This document shows, piece by piece, positions 20,729 through 31,690 of a stretch of DNA of 64,000 nucleotides. The position numbers and the translations under genes are program-made. The stretch comes from Limnephilus marmoratus (taxonomy: Eukaryota; Arthropoda; Insecta; Trichoptera; Limnephilidae), in the NCBI GenBank assembly GCA_917880885.1, contig OU862928.1, positions 41,528,962-41,592,961 on the forward strand, read 5' to 3'. The number at the start of each line of letters is the position of its first letter. Position 1 is the first letter of the stretch. The notes beneath the pieces were generated by a model, which made no database searches, was not told the DNA's origin, and saw only the letters and a program-made list of their open reading frames with translations.

Positions 20729-22141
20729 TCTGCATATATATATAAACATGAATCCATGTTTCCCTTGGTCACGCCATAACTTCAGAACGACTTTACCTAT
20801 TCCATTAATCTTTTTTTAAGTTTTCTATTACTTTGTAGATGGTTCTTACGGAAAGAAAAATAAATAAAATTGAATAATTTCAGAAAACTTAACGACTATT
20901 TTAACTTCGCATGATTGGCAGTTCGTGCGTTTGATGAAATCGAATTTAGCAGACAGCTTTTTTTAAATTAAAAGAATTGTCTATCTTCTTCTTCTTCCTT
21001 TGCGCTGTCCCAACTCATTGCCTAGGTAGGCTGTTGGGGTCGGCTCTTCTCGTTCTCAGGTTGTAATATCTTCTGTTCTGGGTATCGCCTTCATCCAGGC
21101 CGTTTCTTCGAAGAATTTTGGAACATTGAGTCGTCCAGGAGTTCTTCGGTCTTCCTTTGGATGACTGTCGATGAAGCTCCATAGACATTACCTGCCTCAC
21201 AGTGTGGTCTGATGGTCTCCGTCTTATATGTCCATACCATCTCAACTGTCGTTCTTCCAGCTTGCTATTTATGTCTGTGACACCCAGGCTACCACGAATG
21301 CGTGAACTTTTGATCTTATCTTTTAATGATACTCCTGCCGACCATCTAAGCATTCGCATTTCTGCTGTTTCAAGTTGCCTAGTGTAGGAGTTGTACATAG
21401 TCCAGCATTCGGAGCCATACATTATTGCGGGTCTTACAATGGTCTGGTATATTTTTCCTTTCAGTTTTATAGGTATTTTGGAGTCACACAATATTCCTGT
21501 TACGGATCTAAATTTAATCCTTCCCACACCTATTCTATGGATGACATCCGCTGCACATCCTCCGTCTCTGTGGATTAGTGAGCCCAGATACTTAAATGAA
21601 TCACAGTTGGCTAATGTTACTCCATCCAGTTGCATCGAAGGAGTTACAGCGTTTGTGTCTTCAAATGGTAAATACAAATATTCAGTCTTTTTCCTGCTAA
21701 TTTTTAGGCCATTATCCTCCAGGATCTTTCTCCATCTTTCCAGGCTATTCTGTAAGTCACAATGATTATCTGCTATCAGTACTACATCATCTGCAAAAAG
21801 CATAGTCTTGAGAATTAAAAGAATTGTCTATGTATTTTTAAAATTATAGATATTTTCAATAACCTATTTTAGGTACCAAATTAGATTGATTGTTCTTATA
21901 ATATACTAAAATGAATATTTGTAATGCACAAAAATGAAAATTTGAATTAAAAAATTGTACTAGTTGGCACGCGAGCTGTTTGAAAACTGTTTGAGAGAGG
22001 GTGGGAAGGGGAAGTTGGAAGGGGAACGCGGTAGGTTAGGGAATGCGGAAGGGGAACGGTGACGCACGGGGAAGGACGTGCAGGGGGAAACAATTTATTT
22101 CTTTGAATATGGCATTGCAACGCATGCCGGGAAACAGCTGG
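20729..22141 (+). mobile_element. Helitron-like family G element, split by an RTE
   Basis: It starts TCTGCATATATA after an A and ends with a GCAT/ATGC hairpin, then CAGCTGG before a T, matching Helitron termini. Net length is about 570 bp once the nested RTE and one target copy are removed. Paralogues are at 28562-29676 and, in reverse, at 1420, 30250 and 43776. The G/A-rich tract near 22000 is a family feature. Confidence 0.6.
20966..21831 (-). mobile_element. RTE-clade insertion with 19-bp target-site duplication
   Basis: The insert (20985-21812) is flanked by AATTAAAAGAATTGTCTAT at 20966-20984 and 21813-21831. The minus-strand frame 21803-21015 (262 codons) begins MLFADDVVLIAD (the RT ADD motif), then YLGSLIHRDGG, then ECWTMYNS, AEMRMLRWSAG and LRWYGHIRRRP, diagnostic of RTE elements. 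It is 5'-truncated within the RT domain and has a GAAGAAGAAG tail. The sense frame is intact, so the insertion looks recent. The 28562-29676 paralogue shows the uninterrupted site. Confidence 0.9.
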
Positions 22142-24060
22142 TATCTAATAATTTCTGAACATATACAATTTAAATTTAGTTATATAAACGCTAGTGAATG
22201 ACACAGATAATTGTCGAATCCTGTAGAAATTTTTTAAAAATAAGTAAAAAAAGGGTTACAGAAGAGTTAACCTTCTCAATGCGAGATGGTTCCAAGTTTT
22301 GAAAAGTTCAATCGGCTCAGTGTAAAGTATTAAAATAGATGAGTTTTACGTTCTTCGTTCTTTAATATATGCTTAGTTTACAAGATATTCATTTTTATTT
22401 TATATTTCTTACTTTCTTTTGCACCTTATTCCACTATTTTTGTTGTTGTTGTTGTTCAAGTTGAAGATTATTAATATTATCTGTAATAGAATAGTTCTTA
22501 TCCTATTACAATAAGGCTACTCCAGTGAAAAATTCTATGGCTTTAAACAAATATGTTACTATAGACCAATAAACGCTGATTCTGAATATACAAGTTTTAT
22601 TTAATAATATTAAACGCAGAGTTTTTAAAAAAATATTAAAAAGTCCATTTTTAATCGGGAAATTTTAGTGGTGACGTCGCTGTTCGACGTGCCGTGACGT
22701 CACCGTAAAGTCATTGTATGGGAATGTATGATATGACACCAGCCATCGTATTAATTTATTCGTTTATTTACACACTGTTTGTAGAGATTTAGTTGTTGTG
22801 TTTATTGAAACATTGTTTAGGCCTAAATAATGTTTCAAATACAAAGGTATCTCTTATTAGTTTATCTCTATTATTGAAAATATTCTAAAACTACTGCACA
22901 AAAAAAAATAGTAATGCTATTTCTAGGGAGAATACTTCGAACAACGGAATTCAAAATGGCGGTAGTTGATCAGCTGATTGCCGGATTCTATAGTAATTTT
23001 TCAGGAGTGATGACGTCACACGATTCACCATACATATGGTGGTTTTCGAGAGGTCTTGAAAAATTAAAACTTTGACAATTATTTTAACTATTAAAACTAA
23101 CTCTAAAAATAAAAATTGCAGTTATTTAAGTTAGAAGGTCATTATTAAAAAAAATGGACAGGAGTTTCTATTGACAATTAAATACACTTAATAATTGTCG
23201 TGTATCAATTCCAATGACGTACATAGCTTATAACTTAATAATATTTTGACACGAGGATGTTCTGCTCTTGGATGCATAAAACATCAAATGATTCAACATT
23301 GTGAATATGTTGACAGGTCCATTGTTCTAAGCGAATTTAGACAATATGATAACTGACGTGTCTGTAGACTGTATGACGCATTGTCTTATCACGATATCGA
23401 TATGTATTACCTACTAATCCCTGGTGTATTGGCATCACTTGCATCTAGTTAACAGGGTGCATTTCGGCTGCTGAATATGTATGGAAATTTAACATCAAAT
23501 CAGTACCTCCTGGCAATTCTTGAACATATCGAAATAGTTGATATACTCTTGGCTTGAAACGTGAAATCAATGTTAGGTGAAAAGTCGAATACTGGATGTG
23601 AGCACGTGCAAGACACATTCTTTTATGAAGCCATTTGTAAGTGGCATGTTCCCGATGAGAGAAGAAACTCTAATTTTGAAAATTGATCTTTCCGATTTGA
23701 AAAAAACCATGATCGCAAAAATCTAATTCAGAATTTTATTTCGCAAGCCGGAAAGATTAAGATGGGCTATATATATATATTTAAAAAGAAAGACAAACAT
23801 TCCCGGGTTACGAATAACCCAACAATGTTTGAAAATCTCATACTACCACAACAGAAAGCCGAAAATGTTGCTTGTGTTGTGATGGAGGACTTAGCCAGCC
23901 GAGAAATCTAAAACGCGGTGGGACCCAAGCGCTATGCCCACTCAACCACTGTGATATAGAAGTGATGAAAACAAAGTACAGGCAAAATATTTCTAAGAGG
24001 AGACGTTTGAATATAATCGTGAACTCCGACAGAATCGAAAGTTTTTCGCACTAGTTTGGA
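22142..24060. other. Long AT-rich stretch, no supported gene
   Basis: It contains a TGT trinucleotide run near 22440 and several TGACGTCA-like palindromes (22672, 22694, 23008). Around 23450-23550 a frame resembles a decayed Tc1-like transposase only vaguely, so I do not call it. Confidence 0.35.
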
Positions 24061-24069
24061 AGATGGAAA

Positions 24070-24140
24070 CAATAACACCACACAGAAAAATAATTTCCCT
24101 TAGGGCCTATATTGTCTTTGATGATGCTGTATGGAGGGTC
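24070..24140. repeat. Family A fragment
   Basis: AAAATAATTTCCCTTAGGGC, then CTTTGATGATGCTGTATGGA resembles the start of family A at 42810-42870. 24193-24480 is a 95-codon frame with no recognised domain. Confidence 0.4.
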
Positions 24141-24639
24141 GCGTTTCGCGACTTAATACCGGTAGATCAAGAACAGCCTACCTACATGATGCTTGTGTTC
24201 TAAAGATTCCAATCCAATCTTCAAACGGACCGTTTCTGCAAAGATTCAAGGGTTTTTTCAAGTGTTTTGGGGCTACAGACCAGAGGTAGCTGCAAAATTC
24301 AACAATGGGGCGCACTTGCGATTTATACAGGGTCAGCAGTTGTGTACTATTAAAGTATGTGTGGGTTCGGTACAGTACCCCCAGCTTTACGGAAACTATC
24401 TTGACTCTGGCTTCGAAAAGACGTTGAGCAAATGTCAGAAATTTCTCAAGGAGGCGAAATTATTGAGGGAATCGCATTAACAATCGTAGTCTATAAGGGA
24501 GTTTTGATATTAACCCTGGGATTATAAATTGATTATTGTAAATCAAATTTCTTTGAAATCGAAGTAGTTCACAATAATTATTAGGATTTTCTGTTTAATC
24601 GTCCCGCATAATTTTTATTTTATTTATTTATTTAAGTTT

Positions 24640-25960
24640 TTATTCCAGTAGGACTGGGAGGGTAGTGCAATCCCAGTCTGCCATATTACATAAACAACTA
24701 TAAAAGAAAAAAAAAGTTTAAATATTAGGTAGGTACCTAATTAAAACATAAAATGAAAACAAAATTCATCACACAAATAACAAAAAATAAACGTAAAATT
24801 AAAATAAATAATAAGTAGACAGAATTAAAAATAAAAGATAAAAAGATATTTTGGGATCGTCCATCATGGAGGTCGCCTCATCATCTGCATCCATCGCTCA
24901 TTTATTGGGGAACTGAGCCACTCGGATGCAGCCACGACAATGATATTGGTTGAAGTTCGTATCCTGCTCCAGAAGCTGGCTAGTCGGTGGCGAAGTAAGG
25001 CTGGGAATGAGTGCACCCTCCCCTCGGTAAACATCGTGGAGGCACTGCAGAACCTCGGTAGTTGCATAAGTTGCCTGTATGCGTTATTGTAGCACACTCT
25101 CAGTTTGTCCCATTGCGCTGCTGGGTATTGTGTCCACAGTTCAGACGTATACAGGGCAGTACAGTATGTCTTGAATAATAATTTTCTGACATCTTCGCTA
25201 CAGTGGTAGAACCGCCTTGAGAGCATTCCGGCCCGTATGTTAATTGCTCTTCTTTGTCGTTCCATATCTTCTATATCCTTCATGTCTTCGGTTAGGATAT
25301 GTCCCAGATACTTAACCTGTGAGGCCACAAGCAGTTCATTTCCTTCTAGATATATTGGAGGAATATGTGATGGCTCCTTATTGTGTTTGAAAGCGACGAT
25401 GACTGACTTTTTAGAATTGTACAACAGGTTATGAGAGTTTGCGTACTCTTCGCATATTTGCACAAGTCGTCTCATCGCTTTAATCGAAGGTGCAAGCAGC
25501 ACCATGTCATCGGCGTAATTAATGTTGTTACTTCCTTGTCCGCAGATATGACAACCGATTCGTGTATCGTTCAACTCTTGTAAGAGGTCGTCAATGTACA
25601 CATTAAATAGAGTTGGAGACATATTTCCCCCTTGCCTGACTCCGCTCTTAAGGAATAAAGGTCTTGAAGAAGCTCCTGCCCATTGAATGTGATTTTCCTG
25701 TTGTCCGTACCAAATAGCCAGCATATTGACCACTGCTGCTGGAACATCTCGCTTTATGAGTTTTTCCCATAATAATTGATGGGAAACACGATCAAACGCC
25801 TTGCTTAAGTCAAGAAAACACCCATAGACTGTGGTTTTTCTTTTTTTGTAGTAGGCTATTGTTTGTTTTACTCCATAAATGGCCATATCGGTTGATGAGG
25901 CGCTCTTGAAGCCGAATTGGTTATCAAGGGTAAATAGTTTCTCTTTGACTAGCGCGAATA
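24640..25960 (-). CDS. Non-LTR reverse transcriptase, 5'-truncated but open, inside a host intron
   Basis: From about 25950 down to 24864 the minus strand keeps one open frame of some 360 codons. Visible RT motifs: NQFGFKSASSTDMAI, YGCFLDLSKAFDRVSH (motif A aspartate), GVRQGGNMSPTLFNVYIDDL (motif B), NINYADDMVLLAPS (YADD), VKYLGHILTEDM. This is a Jockey/CR1/L2-like RT lacking its N-terminal endonuclease and fingers. The 3' part has a hairpin (GACTGGGA/TCCCAGTC near 24660) and a TAAA tail at about 24640. The frame is continuous with host exon D upstream on the same strand, so it has no start of its own. All catalytic aspartates are present. Confidence 0.8.
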
Positions 25961-25994
25961 AGATAATGCACACATATATATATTTTAAACCTAC

Positions 25995-26258
25995 CTGTTG
26001 TTGGTTAGCCACCATGGCTTGGTGGTGCACCGCCTCTTGTTCTATGGCCGCCATGGTTGCCGCAGGGTCATGTCCGTTTTGGTGGATCTGCACTTGGTGA
26101 TGAGTCTGTTGTTGGTGGTTTGCCTGCAGCCCCTGGTGGTTCTGCTGTAACTGTTGGGTCTGGTGATTTGTCGTCTGCATGGCTTGGTGGTTTGTCTGGA
26201 TGCCCTGGTGGTTTGTCTGCAGGCCTTGGTGATTTGTTTGCAGGCCTTGGTGGTTTGT
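25995..26258 (-). CDS. Host STAR-family gene, exon D (QTNHQ repeat tail)
   Basis: An 88-codon phase-0 exon. The acceptor is TCATTATTGCAG before ACAAACC; the donor is CAACAG followed by GTAGGT, a near-perfect consensus. It encodes tandem NHQGLQT-type heptads, then a glutamine/histidine-rich part, then HDPAATMAAIEQEAVHHQAM. It continues the same heptad repeat that ends exon C, so both belong to one gene. The role of the tail is unknown; such polar low-complexity tails often mediate self-association in RNA-binding proteins (inference). If the donor is skipped, translation runs directly into the RT frame for 377 more codons. Confidence 0.8.
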
Positions 26259-26761
26259 CTGCAATAATGAAAGTTCAATAAATAATGTATTGTGTTGGAT
26301 TAAGTGGAAATGTTAATAGCCTTTCTTCCATTATTCTTGGAATAAGTGTTCTGAAATTTTCATCATACGTTTGTTGCAAAAACGGTATTCCATTTACAAG
26401 ATCTAATTGACTTAACCGCAGTTTTAATATTAAAAATTCCTATATATTGAGGTTCCTCAAGGATGGATCCCAGTTTCACTTTTATTTTATATTATTTGTA
26501 ATGTTGCCTGCAGGCAGGGGGTTAATAACAAAAATATATAAAGAAATAATAAGTTTTACAACAACATAACAACAAAATAGAAGACAATAAAGTTTGGGTC
26601 CATCATTAAAGTCAAGTGAAAACAAGAGATTCGAGAAACATAGTAAAGCCTTAGGGGCTATCGCTAAATATGTGTGCCTTTAACAGTGTTGCCGAATTTA
26701 AACATGGTTTATTGAACTATGCAAAGTTGTTTAAGTGCCAATGATGTATGTGTGTCTGTAC
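26259..26761 (-). other. 503-bp intron with an RT scrap
   Basis: Intron between exons C and D. 26445-26500 (plus strand) reads VPQGWIPVSLLFYIIC, a decayed form of RT motif B. If this intron were retained, translation would stop after about 14 codons (near 26717). Confidence 0.6.
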
Positions 26762-27046
26762 CTGGTGGTTTGTCTGAAGTCCCTGATGATTTGTCTGCAA
26801 ATGGTTAGTTTGTATCGCCTGATGGCTCTGCTGCAGCGTTTGGTGGCTTTGTTGAAGGGTCTGGTGGTTTGGCTGTTGCGTGGTCTGCTGTTGCTGCTGT
26901 GACTGCCTTTGTTCCGCGGGGGCAAGAAGGGGGAGTGTCTCTTCACTGCCGCTCTGGGAGGAGTCAGGTGGGGTCATGTGCTGGCGCTGGGTGGATAGGA
27001 TCTGCATCTCCCACATCTGCTCCTGTCGTATGTCGTCATTGTAATC
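26762..27046 (-). CDS. Host STAR-family gene, exon C (QUA2-like segment and Q-rich tail)
   Basis: A 95-codon phase-0 exon. The acceptor is TTCTGTTAACAG before GATTAC; the donor is CACCAG followed by GTACAG. It opens DYNDDIRQEQMWEMQIL, which directly follows the KH domain in Sam68/KHDRBS and fly qkr58E proteins (P-D-x-N-D-x-I-R-Q-E-Q). A serine/glutamate segment (SSQSGSEETLPLLAP) follows, then poly-Q and the first heptads (NHQTLQQ, SHQTLQQ, NHQGLQT). It lies 25.3 kb downstream of exon B. Confidence 0.88.
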
Positions 27047-27139
27047 CTGTTAACAGAAAAAAAGTTTTGATGTTATACTTAAAGTCAGTAAGTTTTGTTT
27101 CAATGCCACTGTTCTTATTTTAGACACCATAATGTTTCT

Positions 27140-27335
27140 ATTGAACGTTTTAAAATGTGAACTCCATTCAAGCTGTTCACAGCCATTGGGATTATGGCAT
27201 CATCAATGATTACATTATATTGTAAGGCGTGGAGAGAGAAAGGAAATTCTGAGAGGAAGGCTGGGTAAGTCAAAGTTGGACTATAGCCAGTTCAAGCAAC
27301 GGTTCAATTCGGAATGGTGGCCTTTCACGAGGGCT
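27140..27335 (-). repeat. SINE family B, diverged copy
   Basis: ATTGGGATTATGGCATCATCA, then GAGGAAGGCTGGG, then CAAGCAACGGTTCAATTC, then GAATGGTGGCC match the SINE B body. 27336-28310 is AT-rich with no supported gene. Confidence 0.5.
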
Positions 27336-28317
27336 CTGCTCAATCTATGGTATTCTATTATCATTAGTTTTGCTCAATTATACACTATTTTCCTATTGAA
27401 ACTCGTGTAAAAGTGAAACCATGTCAACGTTACTGAAGTATTAAATACTGGCATTAAAAAAAATACAAAGTTACTTAACGTAAAAAAAAAAACACAAACT
27501 AAAATCGCAGTTCCGCCAGTAAAAATATTTTTAAAAATTTAATGTCATAGTTTCAATGTGTTTCAATGTACGGAAAACAATAATACCCAGAAATCCATTA
27601 AAACGATATTCATAGCTTGGACCGTAAAAATTGACGACAAATTCAATAGAAAGTATGGAAGCACCAGAAATTCATATCCATCAATAAAATGGTTTCATAT
27701 TCTCGCGTTAAAATATGAAATACAATGCACTCACATAAAAAACACGATAAATCCTGAAAAACGAATAAAAATACATCCAAAACAATACCAACATATCACA
27801 TTTTACGCAGCGACGCACCAGTAGCAGAGAAAAGGCAAAAGGGTGTTATAAATATAAAAAGAGACAATGATAACAGTACGACCGGCTAGGGAGCAAAAGC
27901 CTCTCTTTGCAGCCTGCAAAGCCCGGGGTATAAGTCATTAGCTAATTGGTGCTTTATCATTCGTTGGAGGGGTGAAATGTCGACTTGTTGAAATGTTTCA
28001 TGCAAGGGATGAGAAATAAATTAAGTCTGTATGTTGAGTAATTGCGTTTTTCAATTATTAAGCAAATGTTTGGAGGGTTTTGGTTCGCTTTACTGTGATT
28101 CCATTCATTGCGGATTTCTTTTTGGTCAACAAACAAAAACCATGCGATATTTCTGTAATGGTAAAATTTCCGTAAATATTACTGAAATATTAAAAATGAA
28201 AATATTTAATAAATAATTATTAATAAATCAATTAATTATTATTATTTATATTAATTAATTATTATTCTATTATTAATAAATTAAATATTGAAATTTAAAT
28301 ATAATCAGAGTGCGCAG

Positions 28318-28540
28318 TTCACACGCGGTAGAAGTGAAACCTTCAGAAAACTAAGATGGACAAGAGTGGGGGGCTACGAAGTACCGCACAAAGAGGAGAC
28401 CGATTAAACTATTTCGTTTTCTCGCAGGCAAAATTTTATAGATGTACGAGTTTGTCTATTTTTAGTGTCACTATTTTTCGTTTCATCGAGTTTCAAATCA
28501 CAACGGTGCTAAAGAATTTTTCACTTCAAAATAAGTTTTT
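28318..28540 (+). repeat. Dispersed repeat family M
   Basis: A block of about 220 bp (GTGAAACCTTCAGAAAACTA, then GACAAGAGTGGGG, then CACAAAGAGGAGACCGAT, then TTTCGTTTCATCGAGTTTCA) recurs three times at 49115-49880. No coding signal or class-defining ends were found. Confidence 0.6.
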
Positions 28541-28561
28541 TTTGGATTTCGTTGGATTCAA

Positions 28562-29676
28562 TCCTTGATCCTTGGACTTACCTATTTCATTCTTCTTTTT
28601 TTTAAGTTTTCTAATACTTTGTAGAATTCTTACGGAAAGAAAAATTAAGAAAATTGGAGAATTTCAGAAATCTTAACTATTTTAACTTCGCATGTTTGAC
28701 AGTTCACGCGTTTGATGAATGTGAATTTAGCAGGAAGGCAGCTGTTTTTTTTGTAACGAAAGAATTGTCTATGGATTTTTAAAATTATATATATCTTAAA
28801 TTATACCTATGTTAGGTACCAAATTAGATCGATTGTTCTTATAATACACGAACATTTTAATATAAAAATTGTAACAGGTGGCTCGCAAGCTGTTTGAAAA
28901 CTGAATGTACTGAGACTGAATTTACAATATGTTCTGAATTATTTCCATTCTTTTAATTTGTGTTTTATTGCTCAGAAAGATTACACTTGAGCAATAATTC
29001 AGGTGGGATGCTACAGTTGTGTTATAGACCAATTTCCTAGTTTTAATGTCTAATTTTCCCTTTAATATACTTAAGAAATTAATCTTTTTGGCAATTTTTT
29101 TAGTTAGCATTTCAAAGTTAGAGTTAAGTTTTAACTTATTATCGAATATGATTCCCAAATATTTAATTTCTTCTACCTCTTCAATAGTTTGATTGTCTAT
29201 ATTTAGGGTGATAAGTCCATTTTGTTTTTCCCTAATACCATGAATTTACTTTTAGTTACATTTAATTTGAGTTTATTTATGCATAACCATTTAGATATTT
29301 CATGAAGTTCACTTTGTATTTTTGACAATGCATCTTCAATATTATTTGCTATGATATATAAAAGTATGTCATGTCATCAGCAAACAGTTTGATGGAACAG
29401 TACTTTAGGCACTTCACTATATCATTGATATATATAATAAAAAGTAATGGTCCCAAGACCGATCCTTGAGGAACTCCAAGGATTGGTATTTATTATTTGG
29501 GGGTTGACGGGACGGTGAGCGGGAGAGGGGAGAGGGTAGGCAGGGAAGGTGGAAGGGAAACGCGGGAGGAGAAGGGGATGCGGGAGGGTAACGGGGACGC
29601 ACGGGAAAGGACATGCAGGGAGAAACAATTTATTTCTTTAAATAAGCCATTGCAACGCATGCCGGCAACCAGCTAG
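28562..29676 (+). mobile_element. Helitron-like family G element with nested Jockey/CR1 fragment
   Basis: It starts TCCTTGATCC after an A and ends GCAACCAGCTAG before a T. 28600-28905 and 29500-29676 align with the two halves of the copy at 20729-22141 but lack its RTE insertion. An unrelated RT fragment occupies 28920-29495. Confidence 0.6.
28920..29495 (-). pseudogene. Jockey/CR1-like RT internal fragment
   Basis: The minus strand reads [18 protein letters not shown] sequence near 29480, an ADD region near 29380, then YLGIIFDNKLKLN, then VASHLNYCSSVIFL. It matches the family at 34079-35660. Stops interrupt the frame. The 3' terminal part is also missing, which is unusual for target-primed insertion. 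Confidence 0.7.
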
Positions 29677-29786
29677 TTTACTATAAAAATGAGCCAAGAT
29701 AGGTTTTCGAGACGAATTCCACCTGAACTGTTTTAAATTATTTTTAAAATTGAAATCTTTGACAAAATCTTTAAAGATTAATAAAA

Positions 29787-30201
29787 TCCTAATAATGTTA
29801 TAAAGGCGAAAGTTTGTATGGATCTATGGATGTGTGTGTTTGTTACTCTTTCACGCAAAAACTACTTAATGGATTTTAATGAAAATTTACAACAATATAG
29901 CTCATACATCAGAATAACATACAGAATATAGCTCAAGGCTCCGGCATTATGAAATTTGTATTAAAAAAGGCAATAGGTGGCACGGTTAGCAAGATATCTA
30001 TAATTCTTTATTCGAGTCAAATTATTAGTGGAGTACTTCAAATAAATGCGGGAGTGGGGAAAGGATGGAGAGGGGGGGGAGGATAGATAGGGGGGAGAGG
30101 GGGGAGTGTTGGGGAGGGGGTGGGGGGGGGGAGGGGGAGGGTGGAAGAGGCGGAGTGGGAATCCTTTTAATACCATGCGAGCGAAGCCGCGGGAAAATTA
30201 G
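29787..30201 (+). mobile_element. Helitron-like element, family H2
   Basis: It starts TCCTAATAATG after an A, carries CGAAAGTTTGTATGGATC and CACGCAAAAACTACTTAATG, and ends GCGAAGCCGCGGG then AAAATTAG before a T. The G-rich tract at 30050-30150 resembles family G. No coding capacity. Confidence 0.6.
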
Positions 30202-30249
30202 TTAAGAAAGCTAGTAAATTAATAAAATAAAATCTTTTAAATCTTTATT

Positions 30250-30370
30250 AAATATCAGCTGGTTCCCGGCATGCGTTTCAATGCCATATTCAAGGAAATA
30301 CATTGTTTCTCCCTGAATCACCTTTCCCGTGCCTCCCCGTTCCCCTTCCGCGTCCCCTTCCTAGCCAGCT
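30250..30370 (-). mobile_element. Helitron-like family G, 3' fragment
   Basis: CAGCTGGTTCCCGGCATGCG, then GCCATATTCAAGG, then TTTCTCCCTGAATC is the reversed 3' end of family G. Confidence 0.55.
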
Positions 30371-30464
30371 TTATAAATTTAAGAATAGTGACATCTATGA
30401 CACACAATAGTGACATCTATGAGATAAATACGTTTAATTTTTCTTAGTTTATTAAAAGAGTATG

Positions 30465-30815
30465 AATGTTAGAGACCTCTGTAGGAATTTTATAGAAGCT
30501 AGTGTTACCGATGAACTAAATTAGAGCACGTGACCCAGTAGTTGTTTAGTACCATTATTTATTATTTATTATTCTTGTCTTTTTAACAGTCTGAAAGACG
30601 GTAATTTTACAGTTTTTAGCAGTATAAAAGGGGTGCTACTCAAATATTTCTCTCTCTCGCATTAACCGATACTAGGAGTATAGACCCCGTGGTGCCCAGG
30701 CGAGGTCCGGGCCAAAATTAGCTTAAAAAAGTGTTGATTTCATTGTTACTCAAAGGTGTTTGTAAATAAAACGACTCTTCAGTAAAAAAAGTGTTTTACA
30801 ATAAAAAGTCCACCA
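30465..30815 (+). repeat. LTR-like repeat (copy 2)
   Basis: Shares CACGTGACCCAGTAG, GCAGTATAAAAGGGG, CGAGGTCCGGGCC and GTGTTTTACAATAAAAAG with 13865-14215. Two AGTGACATCTATG motifs precede it (30391 and 30413); one precedes copy 1 as well. Confidence 0.45.
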
Positions 30816-30819
30816 CCCT

Positions 30820-31690
30820 AGATGATATTGAAGTGACTTTGACAATAGCCTATATGTTATTCTTATTATATGTTATATTATTGTAGAGTTTTATTAAAAT
30901 CCTTTCAGTAGTTTTTGCGTGAAAGAATAACAAACACATACATCCTGTTACGATATACGAAACGCCTCCTCTCAAATTGGAGCGCACGCCACTGTACGGA
31001 CAAACAGTTTCGCTCCCTCGCCGCAAGTGCGCCGCGCGCTGACGGCGGCGGAACGCCAGCCTCGGTCGGCCGACTAGCGAGCCCGCCATTCTCCCCCCGA
31101 GCCCGCTCTGGGCGCACGTGTAGCGTGAACCACGCTGTACCGTTCCGGAACATTCCACAACGCCGCTATGGCGGTTGTTATTTTGCCTAGTGACTGGCGG
31201 GAATGCCAAGAACGGCTAAATTCCCCTCCACGTAACCGAATCTCCAAGAGACCAGTCTGCTGCTGTGAGTACCATGAGCTATTTAACCCCTCTTTATTGC
31301 GTGTGTTCCTTGTAAATTCAACGCGAAGATAAATGACCGCCCCCAGAGAGATTTTAGGGCCAAATTCGCCCGATTTAGATAGAATTACTGTTGCTACCCT
31401 GTACTACTCTGCTTGCATTATTGTATCATTGTGTTTACGAAAGAATTCTACCCAATACAACTGTTATTTACCGTAGCCACTTGTTTCACTGTCTCCCCCA
31501 GCCCGTAGGATTTGAGCTTATTTCAGGGATGCCACACAAACGCCTCAGAGATCCTACCACCCTGATGATAGTCTCCTCCGCTATGCTGACCATTCTGAGC
31601 TATTCTGTCGGCAGAAGGTAGGCACCTCAGGTAGGTGTACTTAGCAATCCATACAAACTTTCGCGTTTATAATATTAATTAAGATTTAAT
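30820..31690 (-). mobile_element. Helitron-like element (H2-type) interrupted by a solo LTR
   Basis: 31651-31690 and 30840-30945 on the minus strand join to the same AAACGCGAAAGTTTG and CACGCAAAAACTACTG blocks that are continuous at 29810-29900. Confidence 0.55.
30946..31646. mobile_element. Solo LTR (701 bp, 4-bp target duplication)
   Basis: It begins TGTTACGATA and ends TACTTAGCA, with ATCC at 30942-30945 and 31647-31650. It is GC-rich, with a TATTTAAC promoter-like site near 31278. The interrupted host repeat gives the empty-site sequence. TG...CA ends and a 4-bp duplication suggest a Ty3/Gypsy-type element. No internal genes are nearby. Frames at 30850-31209 fall inside it and are not genes. 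Confidence 0.8.

Noticed and set aside
23400..23640. Decayed Tc1-like transposase
   Set aside because: Only a vague resemblance in one short stretch, with no catalytic motif or terminal repeats.
24193..24480. 95-codon plus-strand frame
   Set aside because: No recognised motif, and it is antisense to the host gene in repeat-rich DNA.
26057..26281. Glycine-rich plus-strand frame opposite exon D
   Set aside because: It is the antisense shadow of the NHQ repeat; splice sites and homology support the minus strand.
30850..31209. 119-codon minus-strand frame in GC-rich DNA
   Set aside because: It falls within the solo LTR and its flank; CpG-rich DNA is open in many frames and no domain is visible.
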